Assembly (NCBI GenBank): GCA_002007465.1
Contig: LNAC01000001.1
Span: 2,999,327-3,063,326 of the forward strand
Direction of reading: 5' to 3'
DNA: 64,000 nt
DNA from: Ailurus styani
Lineage: Eukaryota; Chordata; Mammalia; Carnivora; Ailuridae
Below, piece after piece: positions 1-11,470 of the stretch. Every line of letters starts with the position of its first letter. The first letter of the stretch is position 1. A program made the translations under genes and the position numbers. The notes under the pieces are model-generated. The model was not told the DNA's origin, did not search any database, and saw only the letters and a list, made by a program, of their open reading frames with translations.

Positions 1-3
1 TCC

Positions 4-54
4 TCTTCTTCTTCTTCTTCTTCTTCTTCTTCTTCTTCTTCTTCTTCTTCTTCT
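4..54. repeat. (CTT)n microsatellite
   Basis: About 17 uninterrupted copies of a CTT/TTC triplet, followed to about position 120 by a degraded pyrimidine-rich tail. The purity of the tract suggests it is likely length-polymorphic. It touches the window edge, so its full length is unknown. Confidence 0.95.
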
Positions 55-597
55 TTCTTCTTGGTTTGTTTGTTTCTTCTTTCTCCCTTCCCCCATTTCT
101 TTGCCTTCTTTTTATCTTTTCTATTACCTTGAAAATTGATTATTTTATGGTAATCCCCCCACCCTGGCCTTTGCTATTTTAGAAGCTGTAGATTGTATTT
201 CCATTCTTTTGGTAATTATCTTTAAATTTTTAAGATATTTAAGTAAAAATTTTCTAAGAAAGGCTAGAGTTGTTCAGTATTTCTATTTCCTTCTTCTGAC
301 CAGAATAAGAACCCTAGTATATGTGGAATAGGTTTCCAATTTGTGCACTGCTGTTGGAGTTTGTTTGACCACAGCTATTTAACACAAAAAGCTATTTTCT
401 AAATTAATAGTTAAATGTACTGTGATATATTGTCAGGTGCAGTGTTCATTTTTCTTTTAATTTCTCACAAATTCCTTTTGCATTTCCTTTCTTCCCCCTC
501 AACACATGCTGCCATAGATCCTTCACTGGGATTTGTAGGTTGTAAATTCTTTAAATCTCTGAGTACAGGAAAACATCTTTATTTTGCTTTGATTATT
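55..597. other. AT-rich unique sequence, nothing recognised
   Basis: Pyrimidine-rich at the left, then ordinary AT-rich sequence with no repeat head, LTR end or exon-like frame that I recognise. A 95-residue frame that starts at 415 runs into the SINE and is a chance frame. Confidence 0.5.
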
Positions 598-807
598 TTT
601 TTAAAAATATTTATTTATTTATTTCAGAGAGAGAGAGGGAGAGAGTGCAAGGGGGGTCAGAGAGAGAGAGAAAGAGAGAATCTCAAGCAGAGTCCCCACT
701 AAATGCAGAGCCCCATGATGCAGAGCTTGATGTCACAATCCTGAGATCATGACCTAAGCCCAAATCAAGAGCCAGACACTCAACTGACTGAGCCACCCAG
801 GTGCCCC
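598..807 (-). mobile_element. can-SINE (tRNA-derived, carnivore), minus strand
   Basis: Read on the plus strand it begins with the reverse-complemented A-rich tail (ttaaaaatatttatttattt), passes through a GA-rich tract and 'cctgagatcatgacc', and ends with 'gagccacccaggtgcccc', the complement of the can-SINE head. Such elements are non-autonomous and mobilised by L1. The body carries many substitutions, so this is an older copy. Possible target duplications (tgcttt) on each side are short and imperfect. Confidence 0.93.
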
Positions 808-831
808 TGCTTTCGCTGTTTTTTTTTTTTT

Positions 832-1770
832 CTGGTTGCACTTTTTTATTGTGATGAAAATACATGGCATAAAATTTACTATTTTAAGTATCCAGTTCCA
901 TGGCATATTCACACTAATATTGTTGCATAGCCGTAACTGTCATCATCTTCAGAACTTTTCATCTTCCCAAACTAAAACTCTGCTTCCAGTAAACAATAAC
1001 TCTCCTTTCCCTCCTCCCAGCCCCTGGCAATGACCATTCTACTTTCTGTCTCCACGAATTTGATGACTCTAGGGACCCTGTATAAATGGAATCATACAGT
1101 ATTTCTCCTTTTGTGTCAGGCTTATTCCACTTAGCGTCATGTCTTCAGAGTCATCCATGGTTTAGCCTGTCTCAGAATTTCAGCCCTCTTTAGAGATGAA
1201 TAATATTCCATCACATATATACCACATTTTGTTTATCCATTCATTAAGCAATGGACACTTGAGTTGCTTCCAACTTTTAGCTATCGTGAATAATGTTGCT
1301 GCGGACACGGGGGTGCAAATATCTATTCACGTCTCAGCTTTCACTTCGTTTGGCTATGTACCCAGAAGTGGACTTGCTGGATCACATGCTAATTCTGTGT
1401 TTATTTTTCGAGGAACCGCCACACTGTTTTCCATAATGGCTCTATCATTTCACAGCCCCACCAGCAATGCAAAAGAGTTCCAATTTCTCCACATTCCCAC
1501 AAACACTCGTTTTTTGTTTTTGTTGTTGTTGTTAATAAGAGTCATCTTAATGAGTGTAAAGAAGTATCTCATTGTGATTTTGATTCACATTTCCTGAGTA
1601 ATTGACGATGTTGAGCATCTTTCTATTTATTAGCCATTTATGTACCCTTATTTTGGAGAAATGTCTTTTAAGGAATTTTTCCTATTTTTTAATCAGATAA
1701 TCTTGTTTTTGTCGTTGATTGCTTTCCCTCTTGATTGATAGTTCGACTGATTTGAAATCGTTGGATAATG
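832..1770 (-). mobile_element. Ancient L1 (L1M class) 3' UTR and ORF2 C-terminal relic
   Basis: The plus strand carries the familiar reverse complement of an old L1 3' end, in order: 'tggcataaaatttac', 'tggaatcatacagta', 'gaataatattccatc', 'gtttatccattcatt', 'taatgttgctgcgga', 'acccagaagtggac', 'ccaccagcaatgcaa' and 'gagcatctttct'. These correspond to the 3' UTR and the far C-terminus of ORF2. Frames are broken throughout, and the 133-residue plus-strand frame at 1196-1597 is antisense L1, not a gene. Divergence is typical of Mesozoic to early Cenozoic L1M copies. Confidence 0.85.
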
Positions 1771-1799
1771 TTACTTATTTTTTATTTTTTTCCCATCGC

Positions 1800-2215
1800 T
1801 TTAAATATATTACTTCATTTCCTTCTGTAATGTTGTGTTCCTGATGAGAAATGTATCGCATTGTAATTATCATTCCTTTATAAGCAATTGCTTTTTTTTT
1901 CTAGAAGCTTTTGAGGTTATTTCTTTATTTTCAATGTTCCGTATATCATTATGTTATGTAGGCATAGATTTTTTATTTATTCTGCTGGGTCACTCTTGCA
2001 ATCTAAAGGCTATGTCTTTCTTCAATTCTCTAAAATTCTTATCAATTATTTATTTTAAATTCTCAAATATCACTTCGGTCCTATTCTCAGCTTCAAGAAC
2101 TCCAATTTGATGAAGTTTGGAGTCTCTCAATCTATTATTGCTACTACTTTAAAAAAAATATTAATATGAAATATAATCGATATACAACAGTCTATTCGTT
2201 TTAGGTAAACATCAG
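1800..2215 (-). mobile_element. Probable continuation of L1M relic (ORF1-like or 3' UTR material)
   Basis: Text such as 'caagaactccaatttgatgaag' near 2094-2116 and 'tctctcaatctatt' resembles antisense L1 ORF1 sequence. The stretch at 2150-2215 (atataatcgatatacaac) resembles an L1 3' end. The order would imply a rearranged or HAL1-like (half-L1) copy. Boundaries and family are uncertain. Confidence 0.4.
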
Positions 2216-4140
2216 AGTGTTGCAAAGGCCATGTTCTGGGGGGCCTGGTTTGGGCGCCCCCCTCGAGGGCAGAGGCGTGCATACCGCTCAATACATGTAA
2301 TTTCACCTTCATTATTCCAGGGCACCAGATGAAGACCAATGTGGAATTATGTGCTTTAATTTAAAACAGAAAAAAAAAATTTAAAACAGAAAGTCGTAGG
2401 GTTGCCTAGGCCCCGGGCTGTGGGTATTGGATTCAGACTCCAGGTTCTGGCACGTTAACCGGGCTGGGTGGGCACTGGATGAACGTCGGGGGCGTTCTCT
2501 CTGTCATCTCTCTGTCATGCCCCTGTGTCCTTGCCTGCTTTCTGGAGATGCACGCCTTGTGCTGGCTGTTCTCTGGGCTTTCTGAGCACACTCCCCATCC
2601 CTGACCGCCCAGAGGGCTGAGAGCAGGGCCCGAGCCCAGCCTGAGGACAGGGCCATCGGTGGGCAGGGGACGGAGGCTGTCTCCCTCCCCCTCCCTGGGG
2701 CGAGCTCAGCGCCTTGGGGCCAGCTCTCTGAAAGCCTGGCGGAGGGAGCAGTTCCCCCTCCGAGGATGGTGTGCGTTATAAACTGTAACCCTGGAGAAGA
2801 GTTCACTTGATCACGGTGTTTTACACTTTTCTCTGCAGAACGTTGGTGACTTAATTAACCTACGTGTAGATGTACCGGCTGAAAGATCCATTTCCCGATG
2901 CATCTACATCTCCTGTTCAGTCATCATACACTTAAATTGCAAATTCTCATGAACTGTACCCCAGTGTCTTGTGGCTCTTGATTCTACATTTCCCTGCAGA
3001 TCTTCCGTCTTCACATGTGTCAGAGTTAGAGTGTGTGGCTGTTAGGAAAAGGTGTAGCTGTATTAAACCGCACTGAAGAGCCTCCATTGAAATAATGTTG
3101 AGAATGTGGTTTCATGCTGCTAATGACGGGCTGTTCCCGGTTTGGTTTCAAAGATGCTTGTTTAGCCAACGTCACTGGGCCCACGTATCAGAGATCAAGT
3201 CCCAAGGCCCACCTGGCGAGAGGCCTAGACGTGTCATCAGTACACCCGTACGCTCCTTCTCCAGCAACAGGAGATTATTTCACACCCTGCCCTGTTTGCT
3301 CTGTCTTCTAAAATCCTTGCTCCCCTTCCCATGAACTTATTCTTCCCCTCTCCATTTTCAGCAGACCCTCTACTAATAATTTTAGAAAAGATTACCTTAG
3401 GACTTAACTTTTTTTAAAAGTAGAAATGATTTGCTCGAGAATCACCGAATTGTGATCAAAATGATTGATTTGCATGCGACTGTTTTCCCTTAAGGGAGTT
3501 AAGGAGATGTTGGCAAGTCCCATCTCCCTCCCCCCCAGAAAACCTCACAATTGGTTCTTCTGAGCTCTAAAAGTTGTATCATAAGCACATTTTTTATGGC
3601 TAAAAATTGGGGCTTACAAAGGGAAAATGACAAGCCTGTAATTGGCATAGTTGGTATGAAAGTTTGCTTGCATAGAAGAGATTCATGTTTGTAATTTCAT
3701 TTTAGGAAAACATTCTAAGCATCCGGAGAAACCACAGGAGGGCAAGGGCTGTGGGAACTCTCTTTCCAGAACCACCTGGTTTCAGATTCACCCATAAAAA
3801 TGGAACCACATGGAGTTTTATTCCAGCGTCCTGGGATCCATGGACATTTTCACCCAACTGGAGATGAAATTTGAAGTGCAAACATTTGGCAGCTGACATT
3901 TTCTGAATATATTCACCATTGTATTATACTTTATTTTTTTTCCGAATCCCCACTCTGAGTTCTTAATTAAGCCTGTGTCATGCTTGGCTGCTTTGTATTC
4001 ATGTGTGCTAGATGTCGTTGGGGCTTAGCCACAGCCTGAACATCTCACGGACACAAAGGAGACACTGATGTATGAGTAACCATGTCTTAAATCTCTACGT
4101 GAGCGCAGCCGTATCTTGACCTGGCTGTTTTGTCCATAGT
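2216..4140. other. Unique intergenic sequence
   Basis: Mixed composition: a GC-richer part around 2400-2790 and AT-rich parts around 2830-3100 and 3400-3970. A short local duplication (tttaaaacagaaa, twice) lies at 2361-2391. I see no interspersed repeat, splice-bounded exon or RNA gene. Short frames here are below chance expectation for mammalian DNA and are not annotated. Confidence 0.5.
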
Positions 4141-4262
4141 CCTCATTCTTCCTCTCTCTCTGTTTCTCTCCCCCCATTCCTTTCTCTCCCTCTCTCTTTA
4201 CCTCTTTCTTTCTCCCTCTCTCCTCCCTCCACCTCTCTCTCTTCCTTTCTCTCCCTCCTGGG
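4141..4262. repeat. CT-rich low-complexity tract
   Basis: About 120 bases of C and T almost exclusively, made of imperfect TCTC, CCTC and TTTC runs. The opposite strand is a pure-purine tract, which produces the Arg/Glu/Lys-rich chance frame on the minus strand (4025-4315). Confidence 0.9.
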
Positions 4263-4849
4263 TATGTCACCACAAAGTTTCTTTCCTCCACTGAAACTGT
4301 TCTCTCTCTGTTCAATGAGGACAGGTGCAGAGATCTTTGCTCTGACTGCAGGAAAATTCGCTTTTGGCTCTGTTGTGTCTTATATACAACAGGAAAGGTG
4401 GAAAATGAGAGGTAAGCTTATTCTCTATGCACGTGTGTGTGTAAATGAGGGCTTTTCCCTTTGTCATTCTATCTGCCTGCCTGTCTCTTTTTGTCCTTCT
4501 GAACAAATAGGGTCTTCCTGCACATACTGCTTTGCAAACGTGCTTTCCCCTCACTTGGACATTATCCCTGGTGAGCCCATTTCTCTGTCAGCTTCACCGA
4601 GGGCGCAGCACACCCAGGAGGGATTTTCTCTTTGCCAAGACCTCCTGACGGGCTCACGTTATTTCCTGTCTCATGTCTATAAACCCGCTACCACGGACTT
4701 CTCTGTGCATTATGTGGGCGCACTTGTGAGATCACCTCTGTGGGGGGCATTTATGCAAACAGAGTAGAGGGTCAGAGAAGTACGTGAAACACTGTCCTTT
4801 AGGGGTTTAAACTGTGAGCAGATGACCTGCCCTGCGCATTTAAGGAGAC
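4263..4849. other. Unique sequence with a chance 167-residue frame
   Basis: The plus-strand frame at 4264-4767 is the longest here but starts immediately downstream of the CT tract. It has no recognisable domain, signal peptide or codon bias. I treat the interval as non-coding. Confidence 0.5.
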
Positions 4850-4985
4850 AAGCATTTGTTGATTTAGGCTCTTTGGGGATCATCTCATGTGCTCCTCCCT
4901 GGGGTCCCACATAGGCAGGATTATTTGCTTTTTATAGACAGTGAAGCTGAGGCTCAATAGCTTGTCTCAGACGCCCCAACTTTTT
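4850..4985 (-). repeat. MIR SINE fragment, minus strand
   Basis: The plus strand reads 'ttttatagacagtgaagctgaggctcaatagcttgtctcaga', the diverged reverse complement of the MIR core and 3' half (the usual 'cagatgaggaaactgaggc' segment). MIRs are ancient tRNA-derived SINEs shared by all mammals. The left limit is approximate. Confidence 0.6.
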
Positions 4986-5479
4986 GGACCCCATCCTTAG
5001 CTTTTTCTCCCACAAAGCTCATCTTTGTCGATGACTGAAGGTGCATTAAGTGACATTCTGGGTTCAATCACTAACAACAGCCAACTGTGCTCACCTGACA
5101 AGAGTAGTGTCCTTATCGGCTCCTTGGAAATTCTCCCCCATGGAAGAGTCTGTGATCTAGGAAGACCCTCGAGCTCCTTGCCAACAGCAGAGCCACATTC
5201 GGCCATCGTTCCGTCCCTCGCTCACATCCGCGGTGACTTAGGTTTATCTTAATGACATGGGCGTGTGGAGACACGTCCTGTCTGTGACCTCCTGAGTGCC
5301 GGGGTCCCAGGGCCTCCTCTGTGCTCAGCCAGGGGCAGCCTCCCACGTCAGATTCCTTCCGGGGGCAGATGCCCTTTTCTCTGGCTGAAGCCTGACGTCC
5401 CGGGTGACTTGGGGATTGAAACAGCAGGAGCTTTGGGTTTGGAGAGGATGGATGGCTGGGGAGGAGAGGAGGAAGGGAG
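4986..5479. other. Unique sequence, nothing recognised
   Basis: GC content rises towards the CpG-rich block on the right. No repeat or gene signature was identified. Confidence 0.45.
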
Positions 5480-6200
5480 CACCAGGGGGCAGTCGGGCTT
5501 GGTGCCGGAAATGCACAGGACGAGGAGGGGGGTCATGCCGGCGCCGGGGAGGAGGCGTGAGGACCGCGCTGGTCTGGGCACCTCCCTCAAATGTGGCCGT
5601 GGCCTCGGCTTTGAGATCCAGCTGGGGTTAGGAGGATTCCGAGGTCAGCAGACGTCCTACCCCTGCTCTTCCGGCTGGTTCTGCCACCCTTGCGTTCCTT
5701 CTGGGATTTCTGCAGCAGAAACAAAGTCCTTCAGTGCATTTATCGTGAAAGTTAAGACCGAGGACAATGATAAGATGGGCAGGCTGCTCTAGGTACAAGA
5801 CGCTCGGGGTGGCCTGGCCGCAAGGAGCCCTCTGTCCGAGCCGCCAGCGTCCCCGGGGACCCGCTGCCCTCGAGGGGCGGACCAGGTCCCCTTCTCGGCC
5901 TGCACCCCATAGAGCAGACGACGAGGTCTGCGGGGGTGGCTGGCCCCCTGACTTGGAGCCCTGGACTGGCCGGAGGCGCGGCCAGAGCCGGTCGCTTCAG
6001 CGGGCTGCAGGCCCACGGCTGCCCTGACGAGCCCCACTGTTCGCCTGGCCCAGTCTTGGCCCCGGTGTGGCAGGGCCGACCCGCTCGTGAGGAAGAAACT
6101 GTCCACGAGGAAGCAAACCCAGGACCAGGCGGAGTGCGGCCGAGGGGGCTGCGGGCAGGAGCCGCTTCCAGGGTCAATGTGGGGACCCGCCCCCCCCACT
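5480..6200. promoter_or_regulatory. CpG-rich block (CpG-island-like)
   Basis: GC-rich, with dense CG dinucleotides. By hand I count roughly 34 CG in the ~420 bases from 5780 to 6200, which at about 68% GC gives an observed/expected near 0.7, above the usual island threshold. Overlapping open frames on both strands (5265-5792 plus, 5752-6264 minus) are what GC-rich DNA produces. No TATA box, splice donor or recognisable first exon is evident. It could be an orphan island, an exon 1 of a non-coding transcript, or simply subtelomere-like GC-rich DNA. Confidence 0.5.
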
Positions 6201-6271
6201 CTGCATTCAGCCAAAACATCACCAAACTGATGCCAGAGGCTGAGTGAAATTCAGTTCCATTCATTTTACTA

Positions 6272-6452
6272 ATTTTTTTTTAAAGATTTTATTGATTTGA
6301 GAGAGAGTGCGAGCTGGGGGAGTGGCAGGCAGTGGGAGAGAGAGACGACCCCCGAGCAGGGCGCCCGGCTGGGGGCTCGATCCCAGGATCTCTGGGTCAG
6401 GATCTGAGCTGAGGGCAGATGCTTGACCCACTGAGGCCCCTCCAGGCACCCC
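6272..6452 (-). mobile_element. can-SINE, minus strand, with target-site duplication
   Basis: It has a T-run then 'aaagattttattgatttgagagag' at the left and a degenerated 'tccaggcacccc' head at the right. Flanks tcattttactaa (6261-6272) and tcatggtactaa (6453-6464) form an imperfect 12-base target-site duplication. The internal tRNA-like part reads 'tcgatcccaggatctctgggtcag'. Confidence 0.92.
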
Positions 6453-6464
6453 TCATGGTACTAA

Positions 6465-7249
6465 CATTTTTCTGTGCCAAGGGCAGGTCAGTAAGGCGAG
6501 ACTCTGGGTGGAGAGTGTGCAAAGCCACGTGGTGGGTGGGTGGGCGGGTCAGGCGGGCTCTGGGGCGGCGCGGGGGTGGGCAGACCAGGGGCTTTGGGAG
6601 CGAGGAAGGCCTCGAATTGGCCTGGAGGGTGGGCCATCTCCCAGGGCCGGTGGTCTCCAGGGGTGCCGGCTCCTAAAGGCTGAATAGGAGACAAGGTCCC
6701 TCTCCCAACACTGAAGACCATGACAAGACACCCCCTAAACGGACGGGGCTGGGTTCTGAGGACTTCGGGCACCAGCCAACAGCACCCGACCAGCATGGCA
6801 AACTAAGTGGCGCCAGCCTCAAGGTGATTATGCAGAACAAAGCCGAAAACGAGGGTAAGGACACGTTCACCCAGAGGTCCTCAGCGCACACGCCGATGAC
6901 CGACCGCGAGGGTGCCCGGCGTCTGTCTCGTAGCAGCACCTGGAGAGGAGAAGCTGCTCGAAGGCTGGAAATCAAGCCTTCTGAACGCAGGTAGCCCAGA
7001 AAGGCGTGACGCCTCGCTTCTGGGAGTCTCCATCGGAGGGACGTTGTCGATCTCAGAGTGTGACTCAGGGAACAGAGACTGGAGTTTCAGCCTAACGGGC
7101 AGAACGAAACTCTCTTTCCTTTTTGTCCAGGTCGGTTGTAATCAAGCACACATATATTTGCCTCTTGTCCTTAAAAAGCCATTACATTTAGATTTCTGTT
7201 GCTTTTGTACTGTCATTTCAAAGAATCAAACAATTTTTAATAATCAGTG
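6465..7249. other. GC-rich unique sequence
   Basis: Contains G-runs around 6530-6600. No repeat family, exon or RNA gene recognised. Confidence 0.45.
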
Positions 7250-7620
7250 TTAGGAGGCTAAGATAATATTGGTTGAATTTTTCACATTCACAGGCAAGTT
7301 TCAACCTTTAATATCCACCAAACTTCAATTAATTTATTTCCTCTTTAAGGACCTAAAGGCAATCTGAATCATTTTTACTGTCATGTAACATCCCCAAACA
7401 ATATTTTATGAGGCTGAGTTTAGTTAGTGGTTAATAGATTCAGGCTTGGTTGAGGCTTGTGCTTGGGCAGCTCCTTGTTGTAGAAATGTCTGTTTATTAT
7501 CAGTTTAATGCGGATGGAACTACTTATTCACTCTTCAGAAACCCTTTATGACTCCTAATTAAAGCCTTTGTCTGAACACAAAATAATTAATACATAAAAT
7601 AAAGCCACGCGAAAGAGGCA
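7250..7620. other. AT-rich repeat-free block, candidate conserved non-coding element
   Basis: No interspersed repeat is visible. The text has many homeodomain-like cores (aattaattta near 7329, ttaatag, ctaattaaag at 7555-7564, aattaatac at 7585). Composition differs sharply from the GC-rich neighbours. Candidate enhancer by composition only. Confidence 0.3.
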
Positions 7621-9317
7621 ACTGTGAAATAGTTCCTTGGTTGTGTGTTGAGCAGTATTTAATCATTAGAGTAACACAGTGTTTGCACTTTCGGAAAGAA
7701 AACAAGGCGCGGACTTCATGTTTATTTAACACTTTGACTAGTCCTTCTTGGAGGCATGAAATGAGTCTTATGGAAAGCCACAACAGTAAATCATGTGCTC
7801 TGAAAATCGCTGGGTCTTAAACAGTAGTGTCATTTTAAACCTAAATAGTTCGGTGGCGCCCCGGCGTATAGAGGTGGCCTCTTGGAACAACATCGACTGT
7901 TCGCACTGAAAGACGAGTAAAGGAAGTAAAAACAAGACATAAAATAGGCGCTGCCGGGATGCCGTTGGTTTCGGCTTCAAATCCGACGCTCCTGGTAGGC
8001 ACGGGAGACATTTGGTGCCACCAAAGAGGGCTCCGAGTCTGCACCCCGCAGGTCACCCGGACCCCTGCTGCCCGGGGAGCCTTCTGCAAAGCACGTCCGA
8101 CTTTTCAGGTGGGCTCAGAAGTCGCCGGCCCCCCAAAAGCGGGGCAAAGTCCCTATGAAATGAGCTCTCATGCGCGGACGTAGGAGGGCAGAGTGAAAAT
8201 TCACAGCAGGTTCTTTTTACAGGAACCGTAAATAAAGGTGACTGGCTGGCCCAAGGGATTGGTCACGGGACAGGGTATTTTCGCCTCTGGGTCACTGCTT
8301 CCAACACACCACGACAGAGACATTAAGTTCTTAAGAGCAGGGAGAAGGAAGTGTGAAATGAGCGTGCACTGTCGGGCCAGTGCTCGCGGGGGTCCGCTCG
8401 CCCCTTGTGGAGGAATGCGGGTGTCCTGGAGAGAAGGTGGACAGGGACGGGGGTGAGTGACAGTGGGGGGACGGTGCAGGTACCAGCACGTGGCCTCTGG
8501 CTTGGGATGGGCTCCGCGCAAGGAGAGTGGGTCCACAGGGGAGGAAGCAGGAGCGAGGGTGGAGGCCAGGGGGTCTGGACTCCTGCACTTGGCTCTGGCT
8601 TTCCGGAAACACCTCTGCATTTCACTTGCACAAGGAGGGGCTGCTCCAAATTGTTCAGGAGACCCCGGAAGCCGTGGCCGGGCCTTTCCTCTGTCCTCGG
8701 CTGCCGCACGGGCTTTGGCTCAGAATGCGTGACAGTTCCTTACATTTTTGTAGAGTTCCCTGCCGCCTCACAGAGCCGAGGGCGAGTCCCACCGCTCCTC
8801 TCTTCCCTCCATACATTGTAGATTCATTTGAGAAACCTTGCAACACACAGACAAGCAGAAATTGTACAACAGAAAACGTCAGCTAGTCCCAGCCCCTGGT
8901 CCCAGCTGCTGTTAGCACTTCCGTGCATCGGTCTGTCTCTGGCTACTGTTTTCTTACACAGCTGTGGTCCTATCACGCGTGCTGCTTTATACCTGCTGGT
9001 GTAGGATTCTGCAGCCTTTTGTTAAGTGGAAGGGCAATAATCCTGGAACCAACTCCCTACCCTTGGCCATTGATGTGTTTCCGATTCTGTGCCCTTCTAA
9101 AGTCCCCTCCCCAGCTATCCTTGACTTATCAAACCGGGCATCTTCTGCTCTCCCTGGGTTTCCCTGGGGAGCCCATCGGTGGCAAGGCTCTAGCTCCCTC
9201 TGTCCCTAGCTTCTCTTGCCCATCAAGGACCCCGGGGCCCCCATTCATCTGCACTCCACTCAATTTGCCACTGTAATTCTGGAAGGAGTCTGCTACCTCC
9301 CTCCCCACACCTCCAAT
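7621..9317. other. Unique sequence, mixed composition
   Basis: GC-rich from 7960 to 8720 with several overlapping chance frames on both strands. The part at about 8820-9010 vaguely resembles an old interspersed repeat (aaattgtacaacagaaaac, then ctgttagcacttcc) that I cannot name. Nothing else is supported. Confidence 0.4.
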
Positions 9318-9610
9318 TCAGCAAGCATTTCTTCACGCATACCATAAGCAGGCCACCTGACTGAGCACGTGGAAGATGGAGTGAGGGTCACCCAGCGCTG
9401 CCCACAAGTAGCTCCCAGTGTACAGGGAAGTAGAAGATGAGACCCTTGTCTGCCATCCAAAGTAACTGCCATAAGGGAGAAGCATTCAGGTGCCGTTGGG
9501 TACAGAAAAAGAGGCTACTTGGATGTCGAGACTCAGTGGGAAGGTTGAACTGAATTTTGAAGGGTTGGTGAAGGTCAAGGAGACATGAGAGAAGGAGGAA
9601 GGGGTGTAAG
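9318..9610. repeat. L2-like ancient LINE fragment
   Basis: Diverged match to a widespread old mammalian LINE 3' region: 'cagcaagcatttcttcacgc' for the usual 'caacaaatatttattgagc', then 'tagctcccagtgtacagg', and 'gaattttgaagggttgg' further on. Orientation is not assigned. Confidence 0.45.
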
Positions 9611-10240
9611 CTTGGGAGAGCTCAGCGGGCAAGCTCAAAGGTCGGAAGATGCAGGCTCATTGGGCACGTCGTCTGCCTAAGTGGTGCAAAGGACACTGAG
9701 TCCTACTGATGGAGGGTTTTCATCGACTCAGTCGATGAAAGAGGCTGCTGAAGACGTAGGACATTCTGAATTTTTTTGGGTCATGAAGGAGCTTGTTGGC
9801 CAAAATGGTACAGAGAAGGAGATGGAATGTTTTGACTTGCAAGCATATTTTGTCACACCTTTCCCATATATTGTAAACACAAAGTCATTTTGTGAATTCC
9901 TTTAGGTGCCATTAGAATCTTTCTTAGTTATCTCAAATTCACCATGGCTGGGGCCAGAGCTGATCACTCCGGCAAGGCCTGGTGGAGTCTGATTGTCTGT
10001 CCCACTGCCCCTTCGATATGTGGTTGAGATAGCTCCTCATTCCCAAAGTCAAGGTTCAGGGCTTTGGCATGAGTCCTAAGCACATCCTTTTCTAGGAACC
10101 GGGCTAGCTCTCAGCATGGACTATGTTTCCTTCTCTCAAGTCCCCAGCTTTGCAAGGACAGCAGGAAATCAAAGGTTCTGATTCAGATATTACAGCAGCC
10201 TAAAGGGGCCTGTTTTAGCATTTATTAAACCTCTGATGAA
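9611..10240. other. Unique sequence, nothing recognised
   Basis: No repeat head or tail and no exon-like structure. A short frame at 9681-9905 has no recognisable domain. Confidence 0.45.
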
Positions 10241-10660
10241 CAGGCCACTGTAAGTCTAGTTAGTAATCTTTGGGAAACTTGACCCTTCAATTAACTAAGT
10301 AATAATTGCATTGTGGACCATCAAAAACCCTGCATTATTAATGAGCACTTAAGGTCAATATTCGTCCGCTTCACTTTATTGTCTGTGATATTTATCACTT
10401 GTAATATGACTTCCTGGTTAATTATACAGAATCATGCAGCATTCACTTTTGATTAATGTGGAAAGTTCATACAGACTTTGTTAAAAAAACATTTATTATG
10501 TGTGATGTATTATAATAAACCTTCTTTTTTTCTCTCTCTCTGAGCTTTGTCCTATGTACATATGTTTTCAATATTGAGAAAATATTCCTGTGTGGAGGAA
10601 CTTCCTATACATGAAATTGAGAAAATTTAATAAATCATGTTACCCACCTGCACCATGTAT
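10241..10660. other. AT-rich repeat-free block, candidate conserved non-coding element
   Basis: About 420 bases without repeats, dense in homeodomain or POU-like cores: 'caattaactaagtaata', 'attattaatgagc', 'ggttaattataca', 'atcatgcagcattc' and 'ttttgattaatgtgg'. Long A/T words interspersed with E-box-like sites are typical of vertebrate developmental enhancers. Conservation itself cannot be judged from one sequence. Confidence 0.35.
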
Positions 10661-10794
10661 GTTTTTTATTGTGATACGATCTTCTTGTGGGAAGGTTGGG
10701 GTCATAACTTATGCAAGATGATAAACGCATTTTAACTTGAAGGAAGTGCTGTGAAATCGTATTCCAGGCGTCCTTCATTGCACAGGGGACCACG

Positions 10795-10965
10795 AGGGGT
10801 AGTGGAAGGAGTATGTTCCTGGCGTCGCAAGACTTGGGCCGTAATTAGCTGTGTGACCTTGGGCAACTTTCTCTGCATCTCGTCATCTCATAAATTAATC
10901 TGTGTTCATTGATTAATACCTCCCCAGCCTCCCTCGCGGAGTGGGTTGGAGGATCAAAGACTCCA
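10795..10965 (+). repeat. MIR SINE, plus strand
   Basis: Diverged but nearly full-length MIR in sense: 'gtagtggaaggagtatg', 'agctgtgtgaccttgggcaa' (the diagnostic core), 'tctgcatctcgtcatctcata', then 'gttggaggatcaaag' near the 3' part. Confidence 0.88.
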
Positions 10966-11177
10966 GGCATGTGAGCGGGCTTTGTGCTGTGAGCTCTGCC
11001 ACCCCAGGTTGTCCTGTCGTGTGGGTAGAATTCCCTCCGATTCCTCTTGCAGCGGTTGCATCATCACTTGTCATTTCTGGGCAGATGTTATTTCCAGTGG
11101 AGAGCGGCCGGTTCGGTAATGAACTCTTTGTAGCCTAAGCAAGCTTCCAGGAAGGGGGCGGGAAGCCAGGTCAGTGC

Positions 11178-11470
11178 GTGTTATGGGCTGAATCCTCTCC
11201 CCCACCTCCAGTTTACAGGGTGAAGTATCCCAGATTGTGACTGCATTTGGATCTAGGGACTTTAAAGAGGTGATAAGGTAAAATGAGTTCATACGGTTGG
11301 GCCCCATCTAGTATGACCAATCCGGTATGCCTGGTGTCCTTAGGAGAAGAGGACGTGAGGGCACAGAGGCACACCGAGGGAAGACCGTGTGAGGACACAG
11401 AGAAGGTGGCCGTCGACACGCCAAGGAGAGAGGCCCCAGGAGAGCCCACCTGGAGTTTACACTCTGGAAG
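11178..11470 (+). mobile_element. MLT1-type MaLR LTR (solitary, degraded)
   Basis: Ancient non-autonomous endogenous-retrovirus-like LTR. It starts 'tgttatgggctgaat', then has 'atttggatctagggactttaaagaggtgataagg', 'ggtgtccttaggagaagagga', 'tgtgaggacacagagaagg' and 'caaggagagaggcc'. These follow the usual MLT1 order. There are no internal genes next to it and no second LTR in range, so it is a solo LTR or truncated copy with no coding capacity. Confidence 0.85.

Noticed and set aside
1196..1597. 133-residue plus-strand frame
   Set aside because: Lies entirely in antisense L1M 3' sequence.
4264..4767. 167-residue plus-strand frame
   Set aside because: No domain, no signal peptide and no splice or promoter context. 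Begins at a CT-rich simple repeat.
5265..6264. Overlapping 170-175 residue frames on both strands
   Set aside because: Typical of a GC-rich block with few stop codons; no homologous domain recognised on either strand.
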